The position numbers and the translations under genes were made by a program. Below, one piece after another: positions 1 through 10,369 of a stretch of 64,000 bases of DNA. Location: positions 54,848,517 through 54,912,516 of the forward strand of contig NC_079490.1 in the NCBI RefSeq assembly GCF_020520425.1, given 5' to 3'. The notes beneath the pieces are model-generated. The model saw only the letters and a list, made by a program, of their open reading frames with translations, was not told where the DNA came from and did not search any database. Positions within the stretch are counted from its first letter, which is position 1; every line of letters begins with the position of its first letter. This DNA is from Spinacia oleracea. Its lineage: Eukaryota > Streptophyta > Magnoliopsida > Caryophyllales > Amaranthaceae.

Positions 1-1
1 A

Positions 2-2716
2 TGCAGCGATTGCTAACATTATTCGAATAGACTTTAGCATTGCAACTGGTGAAAAGGTTTCATCGTAATCCACACCGTGGACTTGCCTGTAACCTTTTGC
101 AACCAATCTAGCTTTGAAAACTTCAAGTTTCCCATCCTTGTCCTTTTTCAGTTTGAAAACCCATTTGCTTCCAATGGCTTGGTAGCCATCTGGCAAATCG
201 ACCAAATCCCATACTTGGTTTTCAGACATGGAGTCTAATTCAGATTGCATGGCTTCTTGCCACTGCTTGGAGCTAGGGCTCGTCATAGCTTGCTTGTAAG
301 TCGCAGGTTCATCACTTTCAAGTAATAGAACGTCATAGCTCTCGTTCGTCAAAATACCTAAGTACCTTTCCGGTTGAGATCTATATCTTTGCGATCTACG
401 CGGGGTAACATTTCTAGATTGACCATGATTCTCACCAGATTCTTCTAAAGATCTCTGAGTTTCATCCTGAATGTCATCTTGAGCATTCTCTAGAGTTTGT
501 TGTTCGACTCGAATTTCTTCGAGGTCTACTTTTCTCCCACTTGTCATTTTGGAAATGTGATCCTTCTCCAAAAAGACACCATCTCGAGCAACAAACACTT
601 TGTTCTCAGATGTATTGTAGAAGTAATACCCCTTTGTTTCCTTTGGATAGCCCACAAGGATACATTTGTCAGATTTTGGATGAAGTTTGTCTGAAATTAA
701 TCGTTTGACGTATACTTCACATCCCCAAATCTTAAGAAAAGACACATTTGGAGGCTTTCCAAACCATAATTCGTATGGAGTCTTTTCGACAGCTTTAGAC
801 GGAGCTCTATTTATAGTGAGTGCAGCTGTATTTAGTGCATGTCCCCAAAATTCTAATGGAAGTTCGGCCTGACCCATCATTGACCTGACCATGTCTAGCA
901 AGGTTCTGTTCCTCCGTTCTGACACACCGTTCCATTGTGGTGTTCCAGGAGGAGTCAATTCTGATAGAATTCCACATTCTTTCAGATGGTCATCAAATTC
1001 ATAGCTCAGATATTCACCGCCTCTATCAGACCGCAGTGCCTTAATCTTCTTGCCTAATTGATTCTCTACTTCACTTTGAAATTCCTTGAATTTGTCAAAG
1101 GATTCAGACTTATGCTTCATTAGGTAGACATAACCATACCTACTGAAGTCATCAGTGAAAGTGATAAAGTAGCTGAAACCACCTCTAGCATTTGTACTCA
1201 TTGGTCCACATACATCTGTATGGATTAAACCCAATAGTTCATTTGCTCTTTCTCCAACTTTAGAGAAAGGTTGCTTTGTCATTTTGCCAAGTAAACATGA
1301 TTCGCATTTACCATAATCCTCTAAGTCAAATGGTTCTAGAATTCCTTCCCTTTGAAGTCTTTCTAAGCGTTTCAAGTTTATATGGCCTAATCGACAATGC
1401 CACAGATAGGTGAGATCTGAATCATCCTTTTTGGCCCTTTTGGTATTTATGTTATATACTTGTTTGTCGTGATCTAATAAATAAAGTCCATTGACTAATC
1501 TAGCAGATCCATAAAACATCTCTTTAAAATAAAACGAACAACTATTGTCTTTTATTATAAAGGAAAATCCCTTAGCATCTAAGCAAGAAACTGAAATGAT
1601 GTTTTTAGTAAGACTTGGAACATGGAAACATTCTTCCAGTTCCAAAACTAGCCCGGAGGGCAACGACAAATAGTAAGTTCCTACGGCTAATGCAGCAATC
1701 CGTGCTCCATTTCCCACTCGTAGGTCGACTTCACCCTTGCTTAACTTTCTACTTCTTCTTAGTCCCTGTGGATTGGAACATAAGTGTGAGCCACAACCTG
1801 TATCTAATACCCAAGAAGTTGAATTAGCAAGTATACAGTCTATAACGAAAATACCTGAAGATGGAACGACTGTTCCGTTCTTCTGATCTTCCTTTAGCTT
1901 TGGACATTCTCTTTTGTAATGGCCTATTCCATCACAATAAAGACAGCTTGATGTGGACTTGTCCTGCTTTGATTTAGCATTGCCCTTGGACTTTCCACCT
2001 TTCTTGAATGGTCTCTTTCTAGCCTTGAGTAAATCTTTGGCTTCACAGTCCAGTACTATTTCAGCCTTTCTGACAAGGTGAATAAATTCTGCAACTGTTT
2101 CTTCTCTTGGTTCACTTAGGTATTGTTGCTTGAAGCGACCAAACCCACTGTGTAGTGAATTGAGCAAGACAGAGACTGCCATCCTTTCGCTTATTGGTGT
2201 TCCTAGTAGACTTAGGCGATCAAAATATGAACACATAAGATCCACATGGAACCTCAGTGGGACGCCTACCCTCTGTTTAGTGCGAAGGAGCTGAACATGT
2301 GTTTCTTGGACCTCCATCCTATAACACCTGTTGGGAGAACTAACCTTTAGACCAGACATTGATTCAATCAACTCATGGACGTTCAGGTCCCTGTCCTCCG
2401 TACTTCCACGACAGATATCCCTCAGATTCTTGATGAGCGTAAAAGGTTCATAGGCTACAAACCTTCTAGCCCAATCATCAGGGATATTGTTCAGCATGAG
2501 ACTCATAACCTTTTTGAGATCCGCATCCCAGGCGTAAAATCTCTCAGGGGTCATGTCTCTGGCATAGTAGCTTGGCATGGGATGTGACAGTACATACTCA
2601 AGTCCATTGAGTTTGACTATTTCAACTAGCTTAGCTTCCCATTCAAGAAAATTTGTCAGGTTCAGCTTGACCATAAGCTCAGAACCCATGATGATGTTTT
2701 GATTGTTGTTTGCCAT
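2..2716 (-). CDS. Copia gag-pol polyprotein, partial (gag, protease, integrase, start of RT)
   Basis: The frame begins at the ATG ending at 2716 (MANNNQN...) and I read no stop down to position 2, about 905 codons. In order: a gag capsid-like region (residues 1-230); a CCHC knuckle C258-x2-C261-x4-H266-x4-C271; an aspartic protease motif DTG at 305-307; an integrase zinc-binding segment starting at H440; an integrase core D501, D564, E600 with 35 residues between the last two (DD35E); and the start of reverse transcriptase from about residue 815, ending in the SIRIMLAIA motif. It makes the particle, processing, integration and copying proteins of the element. All catalytic residues in view are kept, so this copy may be recent and possibly functional. 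The 3' half is off-window, so completeness is unknown. Confidence 0.92.
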   Translation of the reverse strand, partial: MANNNQNIIMGSELMVKLNLTNFLEWEAKLVEIVKLNGLEYVLSHPMPSYYARDMTPERFYAWDADLKKVMSLMLNNIPDDWARRFVAYEPFTLIKNLRDICRGSTEDRDLNVHELIESMSGLKVSSPNRCYRMEVQETHVQLLRTKQRVGVPLRFHVDLMCSYFDRLSLLGTPISERMAVSVLLNSLHSGFGRFKQQYLSEPREETVAEFIHLVRKAEIVLDCEAKDLLKARKRPFKKGGKSKGNAKSKQDKSTSSCLYCDGIGHYKRECPKLKEDQKNGTVVPSSGIFVIDCILANSTSWVLDTGCGSHLCSNPQGLRRSRKLSKGEVDLRVGNGARIAALAVGTYYLSLPSGLVLELEECFHVPSLTKNIISVSCLDAKGFSFIIKDNSCSFYFKEMFYGSARLVNGLYLLDHDKQVYNINTKRAKKDDSDLTYLWHCRLGHINLKRLERLQREGILEPFDLEDYGKCESCLLGKMTKQPFSKVGERANELLGLIHTDVCGPMSTNARGGFSYFITFTDDFSRYGYVYLMKHKSESFDKFKEFQSEVENQLGKKIKALRSDRGGEYLSYEFDDHLKECGILSELTPPGTPQWNGVSERRNRTLLDMVRSMMGQAELPLEFWGHALNTAALTINRAPSKAVEKTPYELWFGKPPNVSFLKIWGCEVYVKRLISDKLHPKSDKCILVGYPKETKGYYFYNTSENKVFVARDGVFLEKDHISKMTSGRKVDLEEIRVEQQTLENAQDDIQDETQRSLEESGENHGQSRNVTPRRSQRYRSQPERYLGILTNESYDVLLLESDEPATYKQAMTSPSSKQWQEAMQSELDSMSENQVWDLVDLPDGYQAIGSKWVFKLKKDKDGKLEVFKARLVAKGYRQVHGVDYDETFSPVAMLKSIRIMLAIAA

Positions 2717-5604
2717 ATTAAAAACTACAATTGAAAAGAATAAACAAATAAATAACCATTCACAGTTTCTCTTAATAAACTTAAATTCTAGCATACATGC
2801 ATAATTCAATGTTTATTAAGCATTTTATTCAAGTTATGTGTTCCGGCAGGTGTGAATAAAATGATTCCAAGATCCTAAAATCATTGAAGAACTAAGCACA
2901 GTTTGTCGACTTAATCCTAGAACATCTTAGGTAAGCAAAAGCCTTTTGCTAATAGTCTAGAAACTATTCTTGGTTGATAGGTACGTCTAAGAACTTATTA
3001 GGTAAACCTATCGAATTTGCCACGACATAAAAGGACTCCTTACTTATATCGTTGAGTTTCACCAAAACTAACATGTACTCACAATTATTTGTGTACCTTG
3101 CCCCTTTAGGACCAATAAGTAACACCTCGCTGAGCGAAAACTATTACTAGATTGATGTAAAGGATATCCAAGCAAGTGTATATTTTGGCATGGCACCTTT
3201 TAACTCAATTTTTAAGTTTGGAACTTAAGGCTCTTACTATGTTGGTTAGATTTTAAGTGAACTAAAATCCTTAATCATGCAACATAATCAAGCTTATGAT
3301 CTCATGCATTTTAAGACATATTTAAAACAATAAATAACTTAAAACATGCATAAGATATTTGTGATCTAGTATGGCCCGACTTCATCTTGAAGCTTTGACT
3401 TCAAAGTCCGTCTTGAAAATCTCCGTGGGAGGCACCATTTTCTTCAAATAGGATAAGCTATAACTAATTACAACTATTTGATGGTTCGCAGACCATATTT
3501 GAATTGAAAAATAACTTTGGTACTTTAGACCAATTACATTCAAATTAATGGTACGCAGACCATATTTTCTATCCTATTTGGGCCATACTAGTCACTTCAT
3601 AACCTGCAAAACAGTACATATACAATATATACCATTCACCCATTCATTATCATGAGTGGCCCACATAGCTGGTTAGTAAAACACATTATGCATCACGTAA
3701 ACATTTGCAGCAATTAATCAAGGGCACCAATAATCTACCAATTATTCAGTCCTTATTAATTCTAATCGAGTTGTTTTAACCTTAAGGATTTGTAGACCTA
3801 ATCAAGAGTTTATGACTAAAAAGCGCTCCCACTCAAACCAATAAATTCATATGCTTTACTAATTTTAAACATAAAAATGTATTTCTAGTCTAACCGGAAA
3901 CATACAAATTTAATTAAAATTTAAAGCTCATATCAATTTATAATTGAATCCAAAAAATTTAATTTAATTTCAGTCGCATTTAAATTAATTCATGATTTTA
4001 ATTTTAGTAAAATAATTAGAATAAATTCCATTTATTATAATTATAATATTCAAAATTAAAATCCAAGAAATTAATTCAAATTATTAATTTTAAAATTAAT
4101 TAAAATTACGTGAACTGAAATTTTCAAATTAAACATTCAAAACGATCTAATCGTAACGCAAACACCCTACGCGTTGCACGCCCATGGGCCGTACGCACAC
4201 AGCCATTGCTGGCCATGTGCGCGCAGCCCATGCGCTCGTCGCATAGCTGCTGCTGTCTCATCGCAAGCCTCCGCACAGCGCCCTATCGCACGCGAGCTAT
4301 CGCTTGCAGTGCGCGCGCGAGATCGCTCGCTGGGCGCGCTGGCTCGCTCGCTGTGCGCGCGAGCCATCGCTCGCTGGGGCGAGCCATCGCTCGCTGGTGC
4401 GCGACATCGCTCGCTGGGCGGGCGACATCGCGCGCTGTGCGCGCGAGGCATCGCTCGCTGGCGCGAGCCATCGCTCGCTGGCGCGAGCCATCGCTCGCTG
4501 GTGCGCGACATCGCTCGCTGGGCGAGCGACATCGCGCGCTGCGCGCGCGAGCATTGCTGGGCGCAGCGCTCGTGGCACGCGAGCTTGCGCTCGCTGCGCG
4601 CGAGGCTGCGCGCACTTGTGCGAGGCAGCGCGCGTTGTGGCGCAGCTCGCTTGCTGCCCACACGCGACTGCCTTGGCTCGCCCTTCGCCCATGCCCATTC
4701 GTTCATTGCTCGTGGCACACGACACAAGGCAGGGCTGCTGCCTTGTGCTCGTGCACTACGCCCTTGCTCATTGCATTCGTGCCGCACGGGCGACGAGCTC
4801 CCTTGCTCGTCGTCGCATGCCCGCATTATACAACACCCCTTAAGGGTAACACGAAGCGTCCATTGCTTCGTGCGTGCAAGTTATTTGAACGAATCGCATA
4901 AAAATTTAAAATTTATATTTAAAATTAATGACAAATTAATAAATATTATTAATTTCATAATTTTAGGGCGAAAAATCGAAAATTTATTATCCAATTGATT
5001 TCCGATTGATATGGATTCAAGTCTAGGTCATAAAAATTTAAAATTTATCGTAAATTTACAATTTTTATGGTGGTTTTTAATCATAGGTTTCTAATTAAAT
5101 TACAATTAATTATGAAAATCAAATTAATTCTAAATTATTCTAATTTTCAACAAATTAATCATAATTACAAATTAGATTGCATAATTAACAAGACTAGGCA
5201 TTCAAACTTGTTAAACATATGCAGTAGGTCAATCAAAAATTCAAGATTTATCAACAGGAATAGCAAATATTTAATTTAACATCTTAAATTTACGAAATTT
5301 TGCATTCGAAAAACTAAAACCTTCGAAAAGTCATAGTTAGGCTTCGAATTTGAGAATTCTGGGTTCGGCAGAAAAATACTATTTTTGTCAAAATTTTAGA
5401 ATGCCTTTTACATGCGGAATTGACACAAAAATCACTCAATTCGGATGAGTAATGAAGAAACTGCCGAAAACCTGCGTACATATAATTAAATAAACGCAAT
5501 TTGCAATTAATTAACAATTACGAAAATTAATCACCCCTTTTAATTCTTGCAAATTTGTAATATTTAACCATGTTCATGCAATTTAGATTATGAAAATAAT
5601 AAGG
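2717..5604 (-). other. Copia copy A untranslated leader
   Basis: About 2.9 kb lies between the primer binding site and the gag ATG. It is very A+T-rich except for the G+C-rich block at 4150-4830. It aligns by eye with the plus-strand leaders at 29451-38047 and 39483-57850, including the paired motif ATGGTNTGCGTACCAT near 3485 and 3550. No coding region is visible. Just upstream of the gag ATG the sequence CAATTGTAG resembles a splice acceptor, which would allow spliced gag expression, but this is only a guess. Confidence 0.75.
4150..4830. repeat. G+C-rich tandem repeats in Copia leader
   Basis: A block of short degenerate repeats (core GAGCCATCGCTCGCTGG, about 20 bp, many copies between 4310 and 4560) lies in otherwise A/T-rich leader. 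Several overlapping open frames of 120-270 codons on both strands are by-products of the repeat (Arg/Ala/Ser-rich) and are not called as genes. The corresponding blocks in the two plus-strand copies (30180-30650, 55885-56345) are G+C-rich but lack the dense repeats. Confidence 0.8.
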
Positions 5605-5619
5605 GGCTCGTGATACCAC
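5605..5619 (-). other. Primer binding site, Copia copy A
   Basis: On the minus strand the LTR end ...TAACA is followed by GTGGTATCACGAGCC. This is close to TGGTATCAGAGCC, the usual complement of the initiator Met-tRNA 3' end, with one extra base. The same variant follows the LTR at 39466. Confidence 0.75.
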
Positions 5620-5977
5620 TGTTAGGTTATGATACATATGACATTACATAAATCATGCGGAAACAACCATTAACCCAGGACAACATATTATTTACACATA
5701 ATCATATAGCATAATTTAGATGCATACTCTTTGTTGCGTGCCCTCCCTAGCTGCGCCCGAACCGAACAAGAACAAGTCTTTTAGGACTCCAAGTGTCGTC
5801 CCTCCGTAGATAGTCCACAGCACGTCCGGATCCGCCTTAAGATTGACCAACTAGAATCGCCCTTAAGGTACTAGAAAATTTCGGCACTTTTGAGCAAGAT
5901 GTGTGTTTGATTTTCTCTCAAAAACTCACTTTTGAATACTTTGAAACTTATGTATAAATTATGACCCCTAGGCCTTT

Positions 5978-5984
5978 ATTTATA
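5978..5984 (-). promoter_or_regulatory. TATA box of Copia copy A LTR
   Basis: TATAAAT on the minus strand. The matching element in the other copies is at 29069-29075 and 39103-39109, each about 360 bp before the LTR end, so transcription probably starts shortly after it. Confidence 0.6.
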
Positions 5985-6364
5985 GAGTTATGGAAAAGGA
6001 ATCGTAATCCTAGTAGGATGCGAATTAATTGGAATTAGAATCCTACATGAATTCTATTTAATTAATTTATCCAATTAGGAATAGACATTTAATCATACAC
6101 TGACTCTTGCAGATTCAGGAATCACGCATGAGCACAAACTCACACACACACGGCAGCCACAAGGGCTGCCCATGCGCGTGCGAGCAGCAGCCCGCGCGGC
6201 ACGGCCCACGCAGCCGTGGCCTCTTGGCGCGCGCTGGGCCTGCCTTGCGGTAGGCCTGGCCGCTGCCTTGGCTGGGTTTTGTGGCGCGCATGCTTGCTGG
6301 GCGATGGCCCCGGCTTCGTGCTGGGCCTTCGTCCGGCAAGCCTCGTCCGATGCTAATTCGTACG

Positions 6365-6690
6365 ATACGCTTCCGATTAAATTTCCATTTCCGGAATCTA
6401 TTTCCGATACGAACAATATTTAACATTTCCGATTCCGGAATTAATTTCCGTTTCGAACAAATATTTAATATTTCCGTTTCCGGAATTATTTTCCGATTCC
6501 GGCAATATTTCCGATTCTGACAATATTTCCGTTTCCGGCAATATTTCCGATTCTGGTAATATTTCCATTTCCAATAATATTTTCCGATACGTACCATGTT
6601 TCCGTTTCCGGCAACATCTACGACTTGGATAATATTCATATTTCCGATACGATCCATATTTCCATTTCCGGCAATATCATCGTTTCCGGA
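6365..6690. repeat. Short TTCCG-type repeats in LTR U3
   Basis: Degenerate units such as ATTCCGGCAATATTTCCG repeat for about 320 bp. Equivalent arrays on the opposite strand lie at 28340-28620 and 38350-38690, so the array is a stable feature of the LTR family and could be an enhancer-like binding array. Confidence 0.75.
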
Positions 6691-7009
6691 GTATTCATTT
6701 CTTGCCTGTGACGATCTTAGCTCCCACTGAAACCAAGATCCGTCGGTTCCGAATATTCATAGATGGAGTATTTAATGCCATTAAATACTTGATCCGTTTA
6801 CGTACTATTTGTGTGACCCTACGGGTTCAGTCAAGAGTAAGCTGTGGATTAATATCATTAATTCCACTTGAACTGAAGCGGCCTCTAGCTAGGCATTCAG
6901 CTCACTTGATCTCACTGAATTATTAACTTGTTAATTAATACTGAACCGCATTTATTAGACTTAACATAGAATGCATACTTGGACCAAGGGCATTATTTCC
7001 TTCACCGGT

Positions 7010-8724
7010 CCCCAGCCTAGCTTCTTCTTATTGTCCTCCTCTGAGACGGCATGGCATTCCCTCTCCTAGTGGCCCATAATCCCACAGGCAAAGCAGAAAA
7101 ATGGAAACCTCTCATACACATACTCCACTTTCACCTCTCGAACTTTTTTGTCTTTTATTTTCTAGGATCGACGTAGGAGTAGCAGGGTATTGAGCATAAT
7201 TCTAAGTCTACGGTACCTCCCTACACTTATTACGTCTTCTTCCAGTTCAAGAATTTCCCACATGCTGCGCACCAAGGCCTTGACATAAGCATCAGACCGA
7301 CAATTGAAAGGTAGGTTTTTAACCTGGACCCAAAAAGGGGAGTGCGTAATTGTTACCTGGTCGGGTTGTTCATCCATGTCTATTTCTTTCATTAGGATGA
7401 GTGTTATCAAACCACCATGGTCTTCCTGCTAGCACTCTCTCCTTATCCCTCCAATGAAAGAATAGGAAAGCATACAAATTAGGCTTCAACGCCCTAATTA
7501 CCATCCCTTTTGCAGGCGCCTAGACTCCCATCATTGTCCGTTTGAAGGCTTCGGCGTTATACGGTCTGTCGGTCAACAATCTCCCCATCACCATAAGAGA
7601 TAGGTTCCAAATCCTCCTGTAGGGGAATACAGTTAAACATAATAACATGTGCGGAAACAATCCCCAAAGCCAGGAAACATGTATAAAGCACAGATCAAGC
7701 ATACTTACGTTTGAAGCGTGTTTTCCCTAGTAATCTGTCAACGAATACGAACTAAGAACTCCACTTGCCGTTCCTCTACTTGGTTCACCGACACGATCAG
7801 ATCCGTCTTGATAATCGTAGCTTAGACAATCGATCAAGAGTGTTTGCTTTTGGGAAGAACTCGGTTTGGAGGCACATAGAGAATTAGGGTTCTCTCAGTG
7901 TCTAGGGTTAGAGTAGTGTTGAATTGTGTTAGGAAAACTTGGGTGTGTAGGTTATTAGAATAACCTTACTAACTGGCCAAGCCAATAAGGCCATGACCGA
8001 CCAGCAAGCCCACGCGACACACACACACGACAAGCGAGCACACAGCCAGTTGGGCCATGGGCCGCGCGGTGCTGCTGATGTGTGTCATCTTGGCCCCCGC
8101 GCGCACACGCAGCCGCTCGGCTTTGGGTCAGCGTTGTTGTGCTTGTGTTGCTTGCGTACCATGCGCCCATGGGCCTCGAATGCTTCGTGCATTCGGCTCG
8201 TGGGTTGCTCTTCGTATTCGTGACTTAATATCGTTCCGGATATTATTTATCGTTTCGTATACGACGAATCACCGTCGTACGATACGATTTATTCGTTTCG
8301 CCCAGCTTACGAATATTCGCGATACGATATACGATTCCGATGCAAGGTCGTATCGTATAATACGTTTTCCAAAACTAATTCCCGAAAAGCTATTAAATGA
8401 ATTTCCGATTCATTTAATCCGGTGATCTGTTACGTGTCATTGGTGTGACCTTGTAGGTTCAGTCAAGAGTAAGTTGTGAGCTTAATATTCATTAGAACTC
8501 ACTGGTCGAAAACATTGCTCCAGCTAGCTGTTCCGATCACTTGATCTCACTGAATTAATTGTTCGGAATTAATATGAACCTTGGTATTAGACTTAATGCA
8601 CCTTGGGTGAATGACGTATTTCCTTCACCTCCTCACTAGGGTTTATCTCCCCGAAATCAATAATCTCTTCCTCGTCGTCCTCTATGCAGAGTTTCTTGCA
8701 GAAATCTGCAATCTCCTCGGCCAT
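7010..8724 (-). pseudogene. LINE ORF1-type DUF4283 / CCHC zinc-knuckle pseudogene
   Basis: Minus-strand reading begins at an ATG ending at 8724 (MAEEIADFCKKL...), is interrupted by the solo LTR at 7618-8627, and continues with segments matching the plant LINE ORF1 family: RLLTDRPYNAEAFKRT, FFHWRDKERVLAGRPWWF, HSPFWVQVKNLPFNCRS and a knuckle with CFACGIMGH and REC. Joining the halves shows a frameshift near the junction, a TAG in place of a Trp codon after MMGV, and another stop within the knuckle (GH-stop-ERE). It is therefore broken. The left end stops at the Copia LTR; the rest should lie beyond that element. The family normally binds nucleic acid for LINE retrotransposition. Confidence 0.8.
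7618..8627 (-). repeat. Solo LTR inserted in the LINE pseudogene
   Basis: A 1010-bp segment with TG...CA ends (TGTAGGGGAATACAG ... GTATTTCCTTCA), flanked by perfect 5-bp duplications CCTCC at 7613-7617 and 8628-8632. There is no internal region, so it is a solo LTR left by LTR-LTR recombination. Its end resembles copy A's LTR (ATTTCCTTCA), suggesting a related Copia family in the same orientation. Confidence 0.88.
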
Positions 8725-8859
8725 TAGTCCTGGAGCAGTGTCACCGGAAACGGTAGATTGGCCGGATAAACACGGTAGGGTTTTTCTAACGCGAGCGTAG
8801 AGAGGAAACCCTGTCTTTCAAGGGAGATTAGAGTATAGTTGTAAGTGGTACTTACTTAC

Positions 8860-8913
8860 CTAAAACTTTGTGTAAAGGTAAATGTACAACTAATATGAGA
8901 CGGAGGGAGTATA
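8860..8913. repeat. Solitary Stowaway-type terminus
   Basis: The sequence ACTAATATGAGACGGAGGGAGTA ends like the right terminus of a Stowaway MITE (minus strand CTCCCTCCGTCTCATATT). No matching left end is visible nearby, so this is a fragment. Confidence 0.4.
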
Positions 8914-10369
8914 TAAATGGCTCATATTAATGATATTGTTTTTCCTGGTGGAAAAAAAAAAAGTTCTTTCGCAGGAATATGCCTCCATTGCATAGTCATA
9001 TCAGGAAAGGGCAGTATTGTAAAATTAAAATAAAAAGAAATAAAACAGTATGACCAAAACACCCTTTTTCTCCCTTTTGCAACCCTACGCTGCAATTCCC
9101 ATCTCAACCCTCCGACGTTGTGCATTATCTGCTTCTCTTCTCTCCTTTTGTAGTTTGCCCCTTTGTAATTCCCCTAATTTTGCCCTCAATTCCTTGATTA
9201 CCCTTTTCCTTCTTCTCTCCGATTTCATCACAATACCCGCCAATTTTCTCTCTCCTCCCTCGTTCGAATTTCAGTTAATTCTCCCCCTTTTCTTCTTCCT
9301 CCTCCTTCCTACAATTCCCACCTGCGAATTTCTGGAGTGTTTTTCTCAATTTGTTCGGATTGTTCTCCTTCTGTGTTCCATGGATTGCTTTTACAAGATT
9401 TGAGAAGTACCCAGTTCGAATTTGATGATTTACACTGTTTTGTTAAGCTGAGCTGATGGATCAAAATCCTAATTTTCTGAGTTAGGGTTCTATAACCCCG
9501 AGGTACTGTAGTTAATTTCATTTGTATTGACAATATTGCTTTAATATTTTGTAGTTTTGGGTGATTCCCATGTCATTATTCTGAGTAATTTTGCTGTCAA
9601 CTAATTTTTTCTTGATTTTTGGTACCTTAATGAGCACTGTTGTAACATTACTAATGTAAATATGACTACGTGCTTTCAAGTTTGTGAATTTGAATTATTC
9701 TGATATAGTAGTATATGACAAATCATAGGTTTATGCTGGATTTTAATATCCGTAACATAATTGTTAATTACTGGGGGGGTTGAAGGATGATAGATTGTTA
9801 ACTATGGTGAGATATGTTGGTATTTTTACTTCAGCCTTATTTATATGTCATACGGTTGAGTTCTCTGGGTTTTCACCTTTTAACTAGACCATAGCAGAAA
9901 GAAGTATTTCAAGGTGGTCAATTGGACCCTGGGAATTGACAAATACCACCTTGTCACCGAGTTTAAGGAAGCTTGACAGTCGCTCTAGCTCCTTAGATAT
10001 TACTACGTATTTATTAGGAAGGGGAAAATATGTTTTACTTTTTGTTATTGTGGTATGAGGGTTAAAGGAGGGGCTGGAATAAGTATCTGATGAAATTTCT
10101 TCTCTTTGCTTCAAAGACTGTATAGTGTGCAATTTGCGTACTAGGGGGATCACTTATGGTGCATTTTGGTGTTTGTTGTCTTTCCTTTCGCTTAATTCAT
10201 GTATGATGATTCCTGATTATGCTCCATTTTTCGATTTTTATGTTGTTGATACTTTTGTTATCGACATCTTAGTTAGTTTATCCATCTTGTTCCATAGGTT
10301 GTTGATGCCTCTGGTGACTGGACATTGTTGAGGGCTGCTTACAAAATTGTAACTAGTTCTTGAAAAATT
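8914..10369 (+). promoter_or_regulatory. MUG1: MUG1 promoter, 5' UTR and probable leader intron
   Basis: About 1.45 kb upstream of the MUG1 ATG. A pyrimidine-rich stretch at 9060-9330 looks like a transcribed leader. TTCCATAG at 10290-10297 is a plausible splice acceptor giving a leader exon from 10298 to the ATG at 10370. A donor might be GAG/GTACTG near 9500, which is uncertain. No coding segment is recognised. Confidence 0.5.

Larger units (their letters stand above)
1..7004 (-). mobile_element. Copia LTR retrotransposon copy A (Angela/BARE-like), truncated by window edge
   Basis: Read on the minus strand, the order is 5' LTR (5620-7004), primer binding site (5605-5619), a long leader (2717-5604) and a gag-pol frame open to the window edge. 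LTR ends are TG...CA. The 3' part (RT, RNase H, 3' LTR) lies outside. Two further copies sharing the LTR and leader lie on the plus strand at 28006 and 38048. The open frame and the RT motif are typical of the Angela/BARE group; the lineage is inferred from remembered motifs, not from a tree. The five bases after the LTR (CCGGT, 7005-7009) would be the target duplication but cannot be checked here. Confidence 0.9.
5620..7004 (-). repeat. 5' LTR of Copia copy A (1385 bp)
   Basis: Bounded by TGTTAGGTTATG at the left and CATTATTTCCTTCA at the right. Read on the minus strand it starts TGAAGGAAATAATGCCC, as do the LTRs at 28006 and 38048. It contains a TATA box, a (TTCCG)-type repeat array and a G+C-rich segment. 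Confidence 0.88.

Noticed and set aside
4167-4998. Overlapping open frames of 120-270 codons on both strands
   Set aside because: They are artefacts of the G+C-rich 20-bp repeat in the Copia leader: all frames are open at once, Arg/Ala/Ser-rich, and absent from the other leader copies.
9050-9403. 117-codon frame upstream of MUG1
   Set aside because: It lies in a pyrimidine-rich leader; composition (Ser/Leu/Phe/Pro) reflects CT-richness and no homology is recognised.
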